From contig NZ_QJUA01000008.1 in NCBI RefSeq assembly GCF_003254575.1, positions 62,001 through 126,000 on the forward strand: 64,000 nt of DNA, given 5' to 3'. The position numbers were made by a program, and so were the translations under genes. Positions 38,878-50,362 of the stretch are shown here, in pieces. Positions within the stretch are counted from its first letter, which is position 1. The number at the start of each line of letters is the position of its first letter. The notes under the pieces were generated by a model. That model searched no databases. It was not told the origin of the DNA and saw nothing but the letters and a program-made list of their open reading frames with translations. Origin of the DNA: Mycobacterium kyogaense (lineage in GTDB: Bacteria > Actinomycetota > Actinomycetes > Mycobacteriales > Mycobacteriaceae).

Positions 38878-41540
38878 GTCAGCGCGGCCAACCGCGCCGA
38901 GATGCGCTCGACTTCTTCCCCGGCGAGCTGTTGGCGCGCCCGGATCTTGTCGACGACGTCTGTGGGCGCCTTGGCCAGGAACGCCTCGTTGCCCAGTTTG
39001 GCTGAGGTGCCGGCCAGCTCCTTCTGGGCTGCGGCCAGGTCCTTTTCCAGCCGGCGCCGCTCGGCCTCGACGTCGACGGTGCCCGATGTGTCCACCTCGA
39101 CGAGCACGGTGCCGCCGGAGAGCCGGACCTCCACCGACGCGGACGCGGTGAAGTCGTCGGCAGGCGGGGTGAGCCAGGCCAGCGCGGTGACGGCCGGCAC
39201 GTGGGCGCTCAGGCCGGCGGCGTCGATGCCGGACAACCGCGCAGGCACCTTCTGCCGGTCGCCCAGCCCCTGATCGCTGCGGAACCTGCGCACCTCGGTG
39301 ATCAGTTTCTGCATGTCGGTGATCCGTTGCGCTGCAGCGGTGTCGAGGTTGACGCCACTGGCCGCGGGCCACTCGGCGATCACCAGGGACTCGCCTCCGG
39401 TCACCGTCTTCCACAGCACCTCGGTGACGAACGGCATCACCGGATGCAGCAACTTGAGCAGCGTGTCGAGGACGGCGGCGAGCACCGCCGTCGTGTGTGA
39501 AACACCCTCGCCGAGCTGGACTTTGGCCAACTCGACATACCAGTCGCAGAACTCGTCCCAGGCGAAGTGGTAGAGCGCCTCACACGCGCGACTGAACTCA
39601 TAGGCGTCCAACGCCGAATCCACTTCGGCGCGAACCTCTTCCAACCTGCCGAGAATCCAGCGGTCGGCGTCGGTCAGCGCGTCGATGGGCGGCAGCGGAG
39701 CCGGGCTTGCGCCGTTGAGGAGTGCGAACCGCGTGGCGTTGAACAGCTTGGTGGCGAAGTTGCGCGAGGCGCGGGCGTGGTCTTCGCCGATGGCCAGGTC
39801 ACCCCCCGGGCTCGCGCCACGGGCCAGTGTGAAACGCAGCGCGTCGGCGCCGAACTTCTCCACCCAGTCCAGTGGATCGATGCCGTTGCCGCGGGACTTG
39901 CTCATCTTGCGGCCGTGCTCGTCACGAATGAGACCGTGCAGGAACACGTTCTCGAAGGGCACCGGGGCGCTCCGCTGTCCGTCGAGGGTGATGGCCGGGT
40001 CGTCGGCGACGAAGGTCCCGAACATCATCATCCGAGCCACCCAGAAGAACAGGATGTCGTATCCGGTCACCAGAACCGTTGTGGGATAGAACTTCTCCAG
40101 GTCGGGAGTGCGGTTGGGCCACCCCATCGTCGAGAACGGCCACAGCGCGGAGGAGAACCACGTGTCGAGCACGTCGGGATCCTGTTCCCAGCCCGCCGGC
40201 GGCGTCTCGTCCGGGCCCACGCACACCGTCTCACCGTTCGGGCCGTGCCAGATCGGGATGCGATGTCCCCACCAGAGTTGGCGCGAGATCGTCCAGTCGT
40301 GCATGTTGTCGACCCAGGCGAACCAGCGCGGTTCCAGGCTCGGCGGGTGGATCACGGTGTCGCCGCGCCGCACTGCGTCGCCTGCGGCCTTGGCCAACGA
40401 CTCGACCTTGACCCACCATTGCAGGCTCAGCCGCGGCTCGATCGGTTCGCCGCTGCGCTCGGAATGTCCGACGCTGTGCAGGTACGGACGCTTCTCCGCG
40501 ACGATGCGGCCTTCTTCGGCCAGCGCCTCGCGCACCGCCACCCGCGCTTCGAACCGGTCCATCCCGTCGAAGCGCGTGCCGGTGTCGGCGATGCGGCCCT
40601 TTGTGTCGAGCATCGTGGGCATCGGCAGCTGATGCCGCAGGCCGATCTCGAAGTCGTTCGGATCGTGGGCCGGGGTGACTTTGACTGCACCCGTGCCGAA
40701 CTCGGGATCGACATGGTGGTCGGCAACGACGACGACCTGGCGATCGAGGAACGGGTGAGGCAGTGTCGTGCCGACCAGGTGGCGGTACCGGTCGTCGTCG
40801 GGATGCACCGCGATCGCGGTGTCCCCCAGCATCGTCTCGAGGCGGGTGGTGGCCACCACCAGGTGCGGTTCGTCGTCGGACATCGACCCGTAGCGGAACG
40901 AGACCAGCTCGCCCTCGATGTCCTCGTATTTGACCTCGAGGTCGGAGATCGCGGTCTCGAGCACCGGTGACCAGTTGACCAGGCGCTCGGCCTGATAGAT
41001 CAAGCCGGCGTCGAACAGCCGCTTGAAGATGGTGCGGACGGCACGGGAGAGGCCGTCGTCCATGGTGAACCGGTCGCGGCTCCAGTCGACGCCGTCACCC
41101 AGGCGGCGCATCTGTGCACCGATGGTGCCGCCGGATTCGCGCTTCCAGTCCCACACCTTCTCGACGAACGCCTCACGCCCGAGGTCCTCTTTGGTCTTCC
41201 CGTCGGCGGCGAGTTGCTTCTCCACGACGCTCTGGGTGGCGATGCCGGCGTGGTCCATGCCGGGCAGCCACAGCACCTCGAAGCCCTGCATGCGCTTGCG
41301 ACGGGTCAGCGCGTCCATCAGCGTGTGGTCCAGCGCGTGACCCATGTGCAGGCTGCCCGTCACGTTCGGCGGGGGCAGCACGATCGAGTAGGCGGGCTTG
41401 TCGCTGGCCGGGTCGGCGGTGAAGTATCCGGCATCGACCCAGCTCTGGTACAGATCGCTCTCGACAGCCGAGGGCTCCCACGACTTGGGCAGGGCATCGA
41501 GCCCGGAGGGTTCGGTGTTGGCGAGCGGCTGGGAGGTCAC
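38874..41540 (-). CDS. valS: valyl-tRNA synthetase
   Basis: 888 residues, class I synthetase. HIGH-type motif is HMGH at 65-68 ([20 protein letters not shown]), KMSKS occurs as [16 protein letters not shown], the editing domain includes [20 protein letters not shown], and the C-terminal coiled coil ([20 protein letters not shown]) is the tRNA-binding arm. Head of the valS-folC-DUF4233 operon, same order as Rv2448c-Rv2446c. Confidence 0.98.
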   Translation of the reverse strand: MTSQPLANTEPSGLDALPKSWEPSAVESDLYQSWVDAGYFTADPASDKPAYSIVLPPPNVTGSLHMGHALDHTLMDALTRRKRMQGFEVLWLPGMDHAGIATQSVVEKQLAADGKTKEDLGREAFVEKVWDWKRESGGTIGAQMRRLGDGVDWSRDRFTMDDGLSRAVRTIFKRLFDAGLIYQAERLVNWSPVLETAISDLEVKYEDIEGELVSFRYGSMSDDEPHLVVATTRLETMLGDTAIAVHPDDDRYRHLVGTTLPHPFLDRQVVVVADHHVDPEFGTGAVKVTPAHDPNDFEIGLRHQLPMPTMLDTKGRIADTGTRFDGMDRFEARVAVREALAEEGRIVAEKRPYLHSVGHSERSGEPIEPRLSLQWWVKVESLAKAAGDAVRRGDTVIHPPSLEPRWFAWVDNMHDWTISRQLWWGHRIPIWHGPNGETVCVGPDETPPAGWEQDPDVLDTWFSSALWPFSTMGWPNRTPDLEKFYPTTVLVTGYDILFFWVARMMMFGTFVADDPAITLDGQRSAPVPFENVFLHGLIRDEHGRKMSKSRGNGIDPLDWVEKFGADALRFTLARGASPGGDLAIGEDHARASRNFATKLFNATRFALLNGASPAPLPPIDALTDADRWILGRLEEVRAEVDSALDAYEFSRACEALYHFAWDEFCDWYVELAKVQLGEGVSHTTAVLAAVLDTLLKLLHPVMPFVTEVLWKTVTGGESLVIAEWPAASGVNLDTAAAQRITDMQKLITEVRRFRSDQGLGDRQKVPARLSGIDAAGLSAHVPAVTALAWLTPPADDFTASASVEVRLSGGTVLVEVDTSGTVDVEAERRRLEKDLAAAQKELAGTSAKLGNEAFLAKAPTDVVDKIRARQQLAGEEVERISARLAALT

Positions 41541-41567
41541 CGAGCCATTCTAGGAAGACGCCGCGGA

Positions 41568-42161
41568 CTACTTCTTCCCGCCCAGAAGCCCGCCGAGGAT
41601 GTCGCCCACTCCGCCGGCCTTGTCGCCGCCCAGTATGGAGCCCAGGATGCTGCCGAGCGGGTTGTTTCCGCCGGGCTTGGCGCCGCCGCCGAGGATGCTG
41701 CCCAGGATGTCGCCGATGCCGCCACCACCGGATTGGCCGGGCACCTGTTGGGCTTGGCCACCCGAGAGCCGCTTGCCGATGTAGGCGAGCACGATCGGCG
41801 CGAGGATCGGCAGCAGCTTCTGGATCAGGTCGCTGTTGCCTGCCCCGCCCCCGGACAGCGCGGAGGCCACCTGCCCGGTGTAGTTGCCGCTGAAGATCTT
41901 CGCGATCGCGCGGGATCCGTCCGCTTCGTCGACCTGGTCGACGCTGACGCCACCGTCGAGCAGGCCGCTGCGAGCGTGCGAGTCGGCGGCCGAGGCGATG
42001 CCCTGGGCGGTGTCGGGATCTTCGGCGTTGCGCTGCAGGCCGCCGACCAGGACGGGCACCAGCGTCTTGACGGCGCGGTCGACCTCGCCCTCGTCGACGC
42101 CCAACCTGCCGGCGATCTGCTGAACGGGAATCTGGCTGTAGAGGTCGTCGAGGCCGCTCAT
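41568..42161 (-). CDS. DUF937 family protein
   Basis: 197 residues. The N-terminal helical half (YSQIPVQQIAGRLGVDEGEV) is a YidB-like DUF937 domain; the C-terminal half is Gly-rich with repeated Ile-Leu-Gly-Gly units (GDILGSILGGG, GSILGSILGGD, GDILGGLLGGK). No enzymatic motif. Lies 27 bp before the valS start but its role there is unknown. Confidence 0.85.
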   Translation of the reverse strand: MSGLDDLYSQIPVQQIAGRLGVDEGEVDRAVKTLVPVLVGGLQRNAEDPDTAQGIASAADSHARSGLLDGGVSVDQVDEADGSRAIAKIFSGNYTGQVASALSGGGAGNSDLIQKLLPILAPIVLAYIGKRLSGGQAQQVPGQSGGGGIGDILGSILGGGAKPGGNNPLGSILGSILGGDKAGGVGDILGGLLGGKK

Positions 42162-42206
42162 GAGCGTCAGCGTAGACCGGGGCCGGTCGCTTCGACCGGC
42201 GTTCGG

Positions 42207-43463
42207 TCAGGCCAGTGTGGTGACGTCCAGGCTCACCCCGGCGGCGGGGAACCGGGCCAGCAGCGCGTCGCCCATCGCGGAGGCCGGGGTCAGCACGCCC
42301 AGCAGGTCGGAGAGCTTGTCGCGGTCCAGTGCGAGGGCCAGCGCGCTCTCCCCGAGCAGCACCGACGTCGCCTTGTACCCGGGGTCGCCCTGCTGCGACA
42401 TCCGCGCCACGTAGCGGGCGCCCGACGAGGTGGTGGTGTAGGTCTCGACGGTGTAGTGGCCGCTCTCGCGGGTCTGTTCGCTGGGGCCGGTGCCGGGCTT
42501 GGGCAGGATGCGTTCCAGCGCGCTGCGCGGCACCCGGTTGAGGAACCGGCTGCCCAGTTCGATGGCGGCGATGTTCCCGCCGGTGGTCATCGCCGCGGCC
42601 AGCGGGGCGAGCGGGGACTTGCCGAGGCTCATCTGCTCGGCGTATTCGAATCGCCGGCCGTAGGCGTACTCCAGCAGCGCGTTGCTGCGTCGCACGATGC
42701 GGGTGTTGGGTACCGACATCGCGAACGCGCCCACCCAGTAGCCGTCGAGCTCGGGGGCGATGTCGCGGCCGCGCCGCCAGCGTGCGTCGGGCTGGCCGCC
42801 GAGTTCGGGTTCGGCGCCGCGGTCCGGCGAGAGCGTGTACGGATCGTTGAGGAGCCTGCGGCTCTCCGGGTCTTCGGCGGCCTCCCGGGCGAGCTCCGTC
42901 ATCGACGCGATGGTGCCCCCGGACATCCCGCCGGCGAAACGCCGCACGACGAAGTTGGTGTCACCCAGCTCGCCAGCGCCGTCCCGCTCCGCCTGGCGGT
43001 ACAGCGCGAAGACCGTGAGGTCCGAGGGGATGGAGTCGAACCCGCAGGAGTGCACGATGCGGGCGCCGGTGTCGACCGCCTGCTTGTGGTACTCGTCGAT
43101 GGCCCGGCGGATGAACAGCGGCTCGCCGGTGAGGTCGGTGTAGTCGGTGCCGGCCGCCGCGCAGGCGGCGACAAGCGGCAGTCCGTAGCGCAGGTAGGGG
43201 CCGACGGTACTGATCACGACCCGCGTGCTGGCGGCCATTGCGGCCAGGGACGACGGGTCGGACGCGTCTGCGGTGATCAGCGGCCACGACTGCGCCGTCT
43301 CCGGCAGCGTCTCGCGGACGGCGAGCAGGCGGTCGGCGGAGCGGCCCGCCAGCGCGATGCGGGCGTTCCCCGCTGCCGAGGCGAGATACAGGGCGGTCAG
43401 CTTGCCGACGAAACCTGTCGCGCCGTAGAGGACGATGTCGTATTCGCGGTCCGATGCGCTCAT
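42207..43463 (-). CDS. saccharopine-dehydrogenase-like / trans-acting enoyl-reductase family protein (Rv2449c-like)
   Basis: 418 residues from ATG 43461-43463, close to the 419 of Rv2449c. YDIVLYGATGFVGKLTALYL is an NADP Rossmann motif and GPYLRYGLPLVAACAAAGTD the following family block. Relatives include the trans-acting enoyl reductase of phthiocerol/phenolphthiocerol synthesis (Rv2953), but this paralogue's substrate is unknown. The ATG is 11 bp downstream of the peptidase stop, so both may be one transcript. Confidence 0.87.
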   Translation of the reverse strand: MSASDREYDIVLYGATGFVGKLTALYLASAAGNARIALAGRSADRLLAVRETLPETAQSWPLITADASDPSSLAAMAASTRVVISTVGPYLRYGLPLVAACAAAGTDYTDLTGEPLFIRRAIDEYHKQAVDTGARIVHSCGFDSIPSDLTVFALYRQAERDGAGELGDTNFVVRRFAGGMSGGTIASMTELAREAAEDPESRRLLNDPYTLSPDRGAEPELGGQPDARWRRGRDIAPELDGYWVGAFAMSVPNTRIVRRSNALLEYAYGRRFEYAEQMSLGKSPLAPLAAAMTTGGNIAAIELGSRFLNRVPRSALERILPKPGTGPSEQTRESGHYTVETYTTTSSGARYVARMSQQGDPGYKATSVLLGESALALALDRDKLSDLLGVLTPASAMGDALLARFPAAGVSLDVTTLA

Positions 43464-43474
43464 ATGGGCCGACG

Positions 43475-45460
43475 CTACCCGAGCGTCTCGGGCAGTTCGG
43501 TGTCCTCCCCGAGGACGTGATGAGCCAGGAAAGTGAACACCACCTGGTACCAGAGTGTCGCGTGCGACGGGCTCAACACCCAGTGGTTCTCCGACGGAAA
43601 GTAGAGGAAGCGGTGCTCGGTCGTGCCGTCGGGCGCCGCGGGTAGACCTGAGGAGCTGAGCAGGTCGTACCAGAGCCGCAACGCCTCCCCGATCGGCACG
43701 CGGTAGTCGCGGTCGCCGTGGATGACGAGCATCGGGGTCGTGATGTCGGAGACGAACCGATGGGGGGAATTGGCGGCGGTCATCTCCGGTGTCATCTCGC
43801 GCGACCACCAGTAGCCGCCGTCGGTGGTGCCGCCGAACTGGTCGAGTGCCCACAGGCTCGCGTGGGTGACGATCGCGGCGAACCTGTCGGTGTGTCCGGC
43901 GATCCAGTTGGCCATGTAACCGCCGAAGGAACCGCCCATCGCCGCGGTGCGGGTCGCGTCGACGCGGGGATGCGCGCACGCGGCGTCAGTGGCCGCCGTC
44001 AGATCAGTGTAGGGTGCGAATCCCCATGCGCCCCAGCCTCGTTGGATGAAGTCCTGGCCGTAGCCGGTGGACAGCGCGGGGTCGGGCAGCAGGACGGCGT
44101 ATCCGCGGGCCACCATCAGCCACGGGTTCCACCGCCAGTGCCAGGCGTTCCAGCTCGCCAGCGGCCCACCGTGGATCCAGAGCACGAGCGGCGCGGCGGT
44201 GTCACCCTCGGGCAGCGCCAGCCAGGACCGCACCGGCACGCCGTCGTCTGCGTGGCCGGTCACCTCGGTCAGGGAGCCGGGCAGAGCGGGCAGCTCGACG
44301 CACGGCAAGGGCAGCACCGTGCCGTCGGGGTCGATGCGCACCGGATGGGGCGGCGCGGCATAGGAACTGCGCAGCGCGAACACCACTCCGGTCGTCGCGA
44401 CGCGCAGGTCGGTGTAGGTGAAGTCGTCGGCGACGAATGGCCGCACGGCGGAGGTCGCCACGTCGACGGTGAAGATCGGGCCGCGGCCGGACTCATCGGC
44501 CGTGACGAACAACGACGCGCCGTCGGGCGCCCAGGCGACCGATGTGGGCCACCGGTCCCAGTCGCCGGCGAGTTCGGTCGCCGGTGACCCGAAGCGCTGC
44601 AGCCACAGCGTTATTCGTGGCGCCTGTGTCGGCGTGGAGAACGTCTCGCGGGTGAAGACGACCGCGGAGCCGTCCGGCGAGATCGCGGGCATTCCGAGGT
44701 CCGCGTCGGGGTCGTCCACGAGCGTCGAACGCTGACCGGTGGCGATGTCGATGTGCACCAACGTGGTTCGCAGGGCAGCGCCGGGGGCGGGAATCTGCCA
44801 TGTCGTGACGAGGAAGGTCCCGTCCGCGGAGACGTCGACGTGCGCGTCGCGCAGCGCGCCGCCCGGATCCGGCGTCAGGTCGCGGCGCCCGGCGAAGAGG
44901 TGGGGTTGGTCCGGTCCGAGGTCGTGGTCCCAGTGCCGCACCGGATACCCGGTGTGCAGCACGGCCGAGATCTTGGCTTTCGAGCGCATGTCACGCAGCC
45001 GGCGGTCGTCGTCGAGGTCGCGCGCCGACCGCAGAACGGGTGCGGTGACGACGGTGGCGTCACCCGCGCGTGCCGCCATCGCGGCATCGACGCCCCCCGG
45101 GAACGTCGCGACCCGGGTGGCCTCTCCCCCGGTCGCAGGCAGGCGCCACAGCGCCTTGGACGGCTCCGCATCCTTGGAGTCGCCCTCGGCGTCTCGTGTG
45201 GCCAGGAACAGCAGATCGCCGTTCGCGGTGAAGACGGGCGCCGATTCGCCGGTGCGACCATGGGTGATGCGGCGCGCCGCGGCGTGCCCCTCGGGGTCCA
45301 ATTCCCATATCGCAGTGGCGAATTCCGTGCGGTCGTCGTTGCATCGGGACACCGTCGTCACGACGCGCGACCCGTCGGGAGTGATGGCCAGGCCGCTCAC
45401 CCGAGGCAGCGACAGATAGGTGTCCAGATCATCGAACGGCGTTTCAGGGGCCATGCCCAT
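43475..45460 (-). CDS. S9-family prolyl-oligopeptidase-like serine peptidase
   Basis: 661 residues from ATG 45458-45460 (a second ATG at 45454 is possible). An N-terminal beta-propeller of WD-like repeats (for example LAITPDGSRVVTTVSRCNDD and PAISPDGSAVVFTRETF) precedes the alpha/beta-hydrolase domain with the nucleophile GGSFGGYMANW, the Asp in IHGDRDYRVPIGEAL and the His in FPSENHWVLSP. No signal peptide, so cytosolic. Divergent from the FAD monooxygenase gene with a 33-bp gap. Confidence 0.92.
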   Translation of the reverse strand: MGMAPETPFDDLDTYLSLPRVSGLAITPDGSRVVTTVSRCNDDRTEFATAIWELDPEGHAAARRITHGRTGESAPVFTANGDLLFLATRDAEGDSKDAEPSKALWRLPATGGEATRVATFPGGVDAAMAARAGDATVVTAPVLRSARDLDDDRRLRDMRSKAKISAVLHTGYPVRHWDHDLGPDQPHLFAGRRDLTPDPGGALRDAHVDVSADGTFLVTTWQIPAPGAALRTTLVHIDIATGQRSTLVDDPDADLGMPAISPDGSAVVFTRETFSTPTQAPRITLWLQRFGSPATELAGDWDRWPTSVAWAPDGASLFVTADESGRGPIFTVDVATSAVRPFVADDFTYTDLRVATTGVVFALRSSYAAPPHPVRIDPDGTVLPLPCVELPALPGSLTEVTGHADDGVPVRSWLALPEGDTAAPLVLWIHGGPLASWNAWHWRWNPWLMVARGYAVLLPDPALSTGYGQDFIQRGWGAWGFAPYTDLTAATDAACAHPRVDATRTAAMGGSFGGYMANWIAGHTDRFAAIVTHASLWALDQFGGTTDGGYWWSREMTPEMTAANSPHRFVSDITTPMLVIHGDRDYRVPIGEALRLWYDLLSSSGLPAAPDGTTEHRFLYFPSENHWVLSPSHATLWYQVVFTFLAHHVLGEDTELPETLG

Positions 45461-45493
45461 TTCGTAACACAGCCGGACGGTTAGGGTCAGCCC

Positions 45494-46642
45494 ATGCCAG
45501 CGCGATTCATCGTCGTCGGCGCCGGCATCGCCGGACTGGCGAGCGCCGTCGCCCTGAGCCGCGACGGTCACGAGGTCCGCGTGCTCGAGCAGCGCACCGA
45601 CCTCGGAGCGGGCACGGGTATCAGCATCTGGCCCAACGCACTGGCCGCGCTCGATCAGATCGGCGTCGGCGATGCCGTCCGCGATGCGGGCGGCAGGGTC
45701 ACCGCCGGCGCGATCCGCTGGCGCAACGGGCGGTGGTTGCGGCGGCCGGCCGGGCAGCGCATGGTCACCGCGCTCGGGGAGCCGCTGGTGGTGGTGCGCC
45801 GCTCGACCGTGACCGACCTGCTGGCCGAGGCACTGCCGGCGGGCGCGGTCGCGACCGGGGTGTCGGTGACGGCCGTGTCGACGACGGTGGCGGGCGTTCG
45901 GGTGACCACGGCAGACGGCGACATCCTCGAGGCCGACGCGGTGATCGGCGCCGACGGTGTCCGTTCAGTCGTCGCGAGCACCCTCAACGGGGACCTGCCG
46001 AACCGCTATGTCGGGTACACCGCCTGGCGGGGTATCGCCGACATCCCGATGGATCCAGACCTCGCCGGCGAAACCCTCGGCCCGGGCGTGCAGGTCGGTC
46101 ACGTACCGCTGGGTGATGAGCACACGTACTGGTTCGCGACGGAGCGGACGGCGGAGGGCGGCCGCGCGCCCGACGGCGAGAAGGCCCACCTGGCCCGCCT
46201 GCTGGCCGGTTGGGCAGCGCCGATCCCGGCACTGCTGGCCGCGACGTCGCCGGCGAACCTGCTGCGCAACGACCTCCACGATCGCGCCGCACCCCGACAC
46301 TGGTCTCGCGGGCCGATGGTCATCGTCGGCGACGCCGCGCACCCGATGCGGCCGCACCTCGGGCAGGGCGGCTGTCAGGGCATCGAGGACGCGGCCGTGT
46401 TGGCGCGCTGCGTGGCGCGGGAGCAGGAGCTGCCGCAGGCGTTCGTGTCGTTCGCGGCGCACCGGCGCCGGCGGGTGCGCGCGGTCGTCCGGGAGGCGGC
46501 GACCATCGGACGCGTCCTGAATGCGCGGCCTGCAGCACTGGGTGCGGCCGCGAGCTGGGGTACGGCGCTGCTGCCGGAGCGTTTCGTGTCCGCCCACCTG
46601 GCCTCCATCGCGGCGCGGTCGGCGTTCACACTGCCCGACTGA
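45494..46642 (+). CDS. FAD-dependent aromatic-type monooxygenase
   Basis: 382 residues of the salicylate/p-hydroxybenzoate hydroxylase group. [20 protein letters not shown] is the GxGxxG FAD site, [12 protein letters not shown] the DG motif, and [20 protein letters not shown] the second FAD motif. The substrate is not evident and no ring-cleavage genes adjoin. Ends 6 bp before the convergent rpf gene. Confidence 0.9.
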   Translation: MPARFIVVGAGIAGLASAVALSRDGHEVRVLEQRTDLGAGTGISIWPNALAALDQIGVGDAVRDAGGRVTAGAIRWRNGRWLRRPAGQRMVTALGEPLVVVRRSTVTDLLAEALPAGAVATGVSVTAVSTTVAGVRVTTADGDILEADAVIGADGVRSVVASTLNGDLPNRYVGYTAWRGIADIPMDPDLAGETLGPGVQVGHVPLGDEHTYWFATERTAEGGRAPDGEKAHLARLLAGWAAPIPALLAATSPANLLRNDLHDRAAPRHWSRGPMVIVGDAAHPMRPHLGQGGCQGIEDAAVLARCVAREQELPQAFVSFAAHRRRRVRAVVREAATIGRVLNARPAALGAAASWGTALLPERFVSAHLASIAARSAFTLPD

Positions 46643-46648
46643 GCGGGG

Positions 46649-47251
<603 letters not shown>

Positions 47252-47278
47252 TCACGCTGCGGCTGCCCGGTCTGTCGG

Positions 47279-47292
47279 GTGATGAACATCAC
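47279..47292. promoter_or_regulatory. CRP-type palindrome upstream of the first rpf gene
   Basis: GTGATGAACATCAC reads GTGA-N6-TCAC and is a perfect palindrome apart from the central four bases, flanked by G and C that also pair. It fits the core of the mycobacterial Crp (Rv3676) consensus and lies 85 bp upstream of the start codon of the 46649-47194 gene. Confidence 0.55.
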
Positions 47293-47348
47293 CTGTTACC
47301 GATGAGAATGAAGTTTTAGACGTTACTTATCTGGTGTAAGAGACCTGT

Positions 47349-47398
47349 GAGAAAACTGAGAAAACGAGGCGGTGTCGACCGGAGTCGACACCGCCTCG
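47349..47398 (-). terminator. intrinsic terminator of the second rpf gene
   Basis: A perfect 15-bp stem (47365-47379 with 47384-47398) and 4-base loop lies 20 bp after the rpf stop at 47419. On the transcribed minus strand it is followed by TTTTCTCAGTTTTCTC, a T-rich tail. One of the clearest terminators in the window; it separates the two rpf genes into different transcription units. Confidence 0.9.
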
Positions 47399-47418
47399 AG
47401 TGAAGCGTGATAAGTGGG

Positions 47419-47934
<516 letters not shown>

Positions 47935-48140
47935 TCATACACGCTGGTTCGTGGTTTTTGAGTTATGGCTTCGCTGAGAAGCTGTTTGGGACCGTACAAA
48001 CCTGGAAACCCAAAGTCATCTTCGGCGATGGATGAATTGCCGGCAGATCACGAAACGATCACGACGCGATATCCGAACGTTCACGCTGGTAGTGATGATG
48101 TTTGACGTCGATGCCAGAAGTTCCCCGAGAGGGCGCTCGC

Positions 48141-48154
48141 GTGAGCCAAATCAC
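48141..48154. promoter_or_regulatory. CRP-type palindrome upstream of the second rpf gene
   Basis: GTGAGCCAAATCAC is another perfect GTGA-N6-TCAC element, 386 bp upstream of the 47419-47754 start codon and upstream of the structured leader. An additional GTGA at 48164-48167 follows. Same architecture as the site at 47279, suggesting shared cAMP-receptor control. Confidence 0.5.
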
Positions 48155-48594
48155 CACGTTTTTGTGACCCCCGACACGTCGCCTCGACCCGTCCGTCGCG
48201 GCCGTCGGCGCCCACCGTGACCGCCCGGAGCTCCGGGCCCGCAGCGGGCCCGCCGTCCATCGCTCCCCCGCAGTAGTTCCGTAGCGGGTATGGCTGCGGC
48301 ACAACCGAACTCGAGTTAGCGCGAACACATTCTAGAGAGACAGCGCTTTTACACGCATCGACCATTTCGGCGGCCATTGTGGCAGCCCGCGCAGCCAGTA
48401 GTTAGCTCGGCTCAACATCGTTCCGGCGCGCCGTTTTTCGACACTGACGCTACCAATCAGGGTGCACACCAACAGATTTGAGCTCCGTCGCGCCGGCGGC
48501 GCGACTCGCACGGAGACAGACGGCGGACGGACGCGCGGTGCGCATTCCCGGTGAAAGACGCTCGAATTGCGTGTCGCGAATTACGTTGTTTCCC

Positions 48595-48641
48595 CGTCGA
48601 AATTCGACGAAATTCTCACTGAATTTGCTGGGAGAATTTCG
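48595..48641 (-). terminator. paired palindromes at the mobA 3' end
   Basis: CGAAATTCTC (48608-48617) and GAGAATTTCG (48632-48641) form a 10-bp stem spanning the mobA stop codon, and CGTCGAA (48595-48601) with TTCGACG (48603-48609) forms a second palindrome immediately downstream on the minus strand. Probably a terminator without a U-tract; the second could instead be a protein site. Confidence 0.5.
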
Positions 48642-49239
48642 GCGGAATCAGCGCCGAGAGGTCGGCCTCGGTGTTGACGTTGGTCAGCGCCGCCTGCTCC
48701 GCCATCACGATCCGCTGGGTGTCGACAGAATCCACGAGCGCACGCATGCTCCGCTGACCCGAGTCGACCAACCGATCGACGACCCCGTGCAATCCCGTCC
48801 GGTAGATGCCGGCCAGATAGTGGTCCCGGCCGTCCCACGGCAGCACGACGTCGACACCGAGCCGTTGCGCGGGACCGGCTAGGGTGTCGATGATCTCGGT
48901 GGTCAGCTCGGGCATGTCCACCGCACACAGGAACGCATGCTCGATGCCCGCGTCGGCCGCCGCCCGCAGGCCACGCCCGGTGGCCAGCAGCGGACCGACA
49001 CCGCGCACCTCGTCGCGAAGCACCGTGGCGTCCACAGCGGGCAGTGCCTGGCCCGGGGCCGCGATCACGAAAACAGGTGAACAACGGCGACTCACGATCG
49101 ACACCACGCGCTCGAGAAGCGTGGTCTGCCCGCTCGGACCAGCCGGGTCGTCAATGGCCACGGTGGCCTTGTCTCGGCCCATGCGGCGGGAAGCCCCACC
49201 GGCGAGGATGACAGCGGCCAACGGCAGCGGTGACGTCAC
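48616..49239 (-). CDS. mobA: molybdenum cofactor guanylyltransferase
   Basis: 207 residues. The N-terminal [20 protein letters not shown] is the MobA GTP-binding signature (GGxSxRMGxDK), with [16 protein letters not shown] and [16 protein letters not shown] following. It attaches GMP to molybdopterin for bis-MGD enzymes. Syntenic with Rv2453c, next to korB. The 3' end overlaps a hairpin. Confidence 0.93.
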   Translation of the reverse strand: MTSPLPLAAVILAGGASRRMGRDKATVAIDDPAGPSGQTTLLERVVSIVSRRCSPVFVIAAPGQALPAVDATVLRDEVRGVGPLLATGRGLRAAADAGIEHAFLCAVDMPELTTEIIDTLAGPAQRLGVDVVLPWDGRDHYLAGIYRTGLHGVVDRLVDSGQRSMRALVDSVDTQRIVMAEQAALTNVNTEADLSALIPPKFSQQIQ

Positions 49240-49285
49240 ACTGGTGACGTTAGCTCAGCACCGCGGCCAGATGCCCGAAGACCGA

Positions 49286-50362
49286 TCAGTCGACCGACCA
49301 GGTGTCCTTGCCGCGCAAGAGAGCCTGCAGTGCTGCGGTGTCGTGAGCACGGGCCTCGCGGGCAGCGCTGACCTGCTGGCGCGCCGCGTCGTCGTAGGTG
49401 GGCTTGCTGACCTTGCGGAAGATCCCCATCACCATGTGGTCGAGGTTCTGCTCGGAGAGCCGCGACAGAGCGAACGCGTATGCGGGGTCTTCCAGACCTG
49501 CGTCGTGCACCACGATCTGGTCGGCCGCGACGTCGGCGGTCTTGGCGACCTCGAGCCCGAAGCCGGACTTCACGACGCTGTACTCACCGTCGGTGCCGAA
49601 GGTGATCGGCTCGCCGTGGCGCAGGTTGATCAGCCGCTCTTCCGCGCCGTCCTTGCGCAGCGCGTCGAACGATCCGTCGTTGAAGATCGGGCAATCCTGC
49701 ATGATCTCGACCAGGGCGGCGCCGCGGTGCTCGGCTGCGCCGCGAAGTACCTCGGAGAGGCCCTTTCGGTCGGAGTCCAGCGCACGACCCACGAACGTCG
49801 CCTCGGCACCCAGCGCCAGCGACACCGGATTGAACGGGTAGTCCAGCGAGCCCATCGGCGTCGACTTGGTGACCTTGCCGACCTCGGACGTCGGCGAGTA
49901 CTGCCCCTTCGTCAGGCCGTAGATCCGGTTGTTGAACAGCAGGATCGTCAGGTTCACGTTGCGGCGCAGCGCATGGATCAGGTGGTTGCCACCGATGGAC
50001 AGAGCGTCGCCGTCACCGGTGACCACCCACACCGAGAGGTCCTCCCGGGCCAGCGCCAGCCCGGTCGCGATCGTCGGTGCACGGCCGTGGATGGAGTGGA
50101 AACCGTAGGTCTCCAGGTAATACGGGAACCGGCTCGAGCACCCGATGCCGCTGACGAACGCGATGTTCTCGCGGCGCAGGCCCAGTTCGGGCAGGAAGTT
50201 GCGGATCGTGTTCAGGATGACGTAGTCACCGCAGCCCGGGCACCAGCGGACCTCTTGGTCGCTGGTGAAGTCCTTGGCCTTCTGCGGCTCGTCCGTCGTC
50301 GGGACCAGGCTCATCTTGGTCAGCGGCGTCAGCCCCAGGTCGGTACCGATCGTGTCCGTCAT
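49286..50362 (-). CDS. korB: 2-oxoglutarate:ferredoxin oxidoreductase, beta subunit
   Basis: 358 residues, the thiamine-diphosphate subunit. RWCPGCGDYVILNTIRNFLP supplies the N-terminal CxGC motif, VVTGDGDALSIGGNHLIHAL is the TPP/Mg2+ GDG motif, and LLFNNRIYGLTKGQYSPTSE follows. With KorA it forms CoA-dependent 2-oxoglutarate oxidoreductase, an alternative TCA step in mycobacteria (Rv2454c). ATGA overlap with korA. Confidence 0.95.
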   Translation of the reverse strand: MTDTIGTDLGLTPLTKMSLVPTTDEPQKAKDFTSDQEVRWCPGCGDYVILNTIRNFLPELGLRRENIAFVSGIGCSSRFPYYLETYGFHSIHGRAPTIATGLALAREDLSVWVVTGDGDALSIGGNHLIHALRRNVNLTILLFNNRIYGLTKGQYSPTSEVGKVTKSTPMGSLDYPFNPVSLALGAEATFVGRALDSDRKGLSEVLRGAAEHRGAALVEIMQDCPIFNDGSFDALRKDGAEERLINLRHGEPITFGTDGEYSVVKSGFGLEVAKTADVAADQIVVHDAGLEDPAYAFALSRLSEQNLDHMVMGIFRKVSKPTYDDAARQQVSAAREARAHDTAALQALLRGKDTWSVD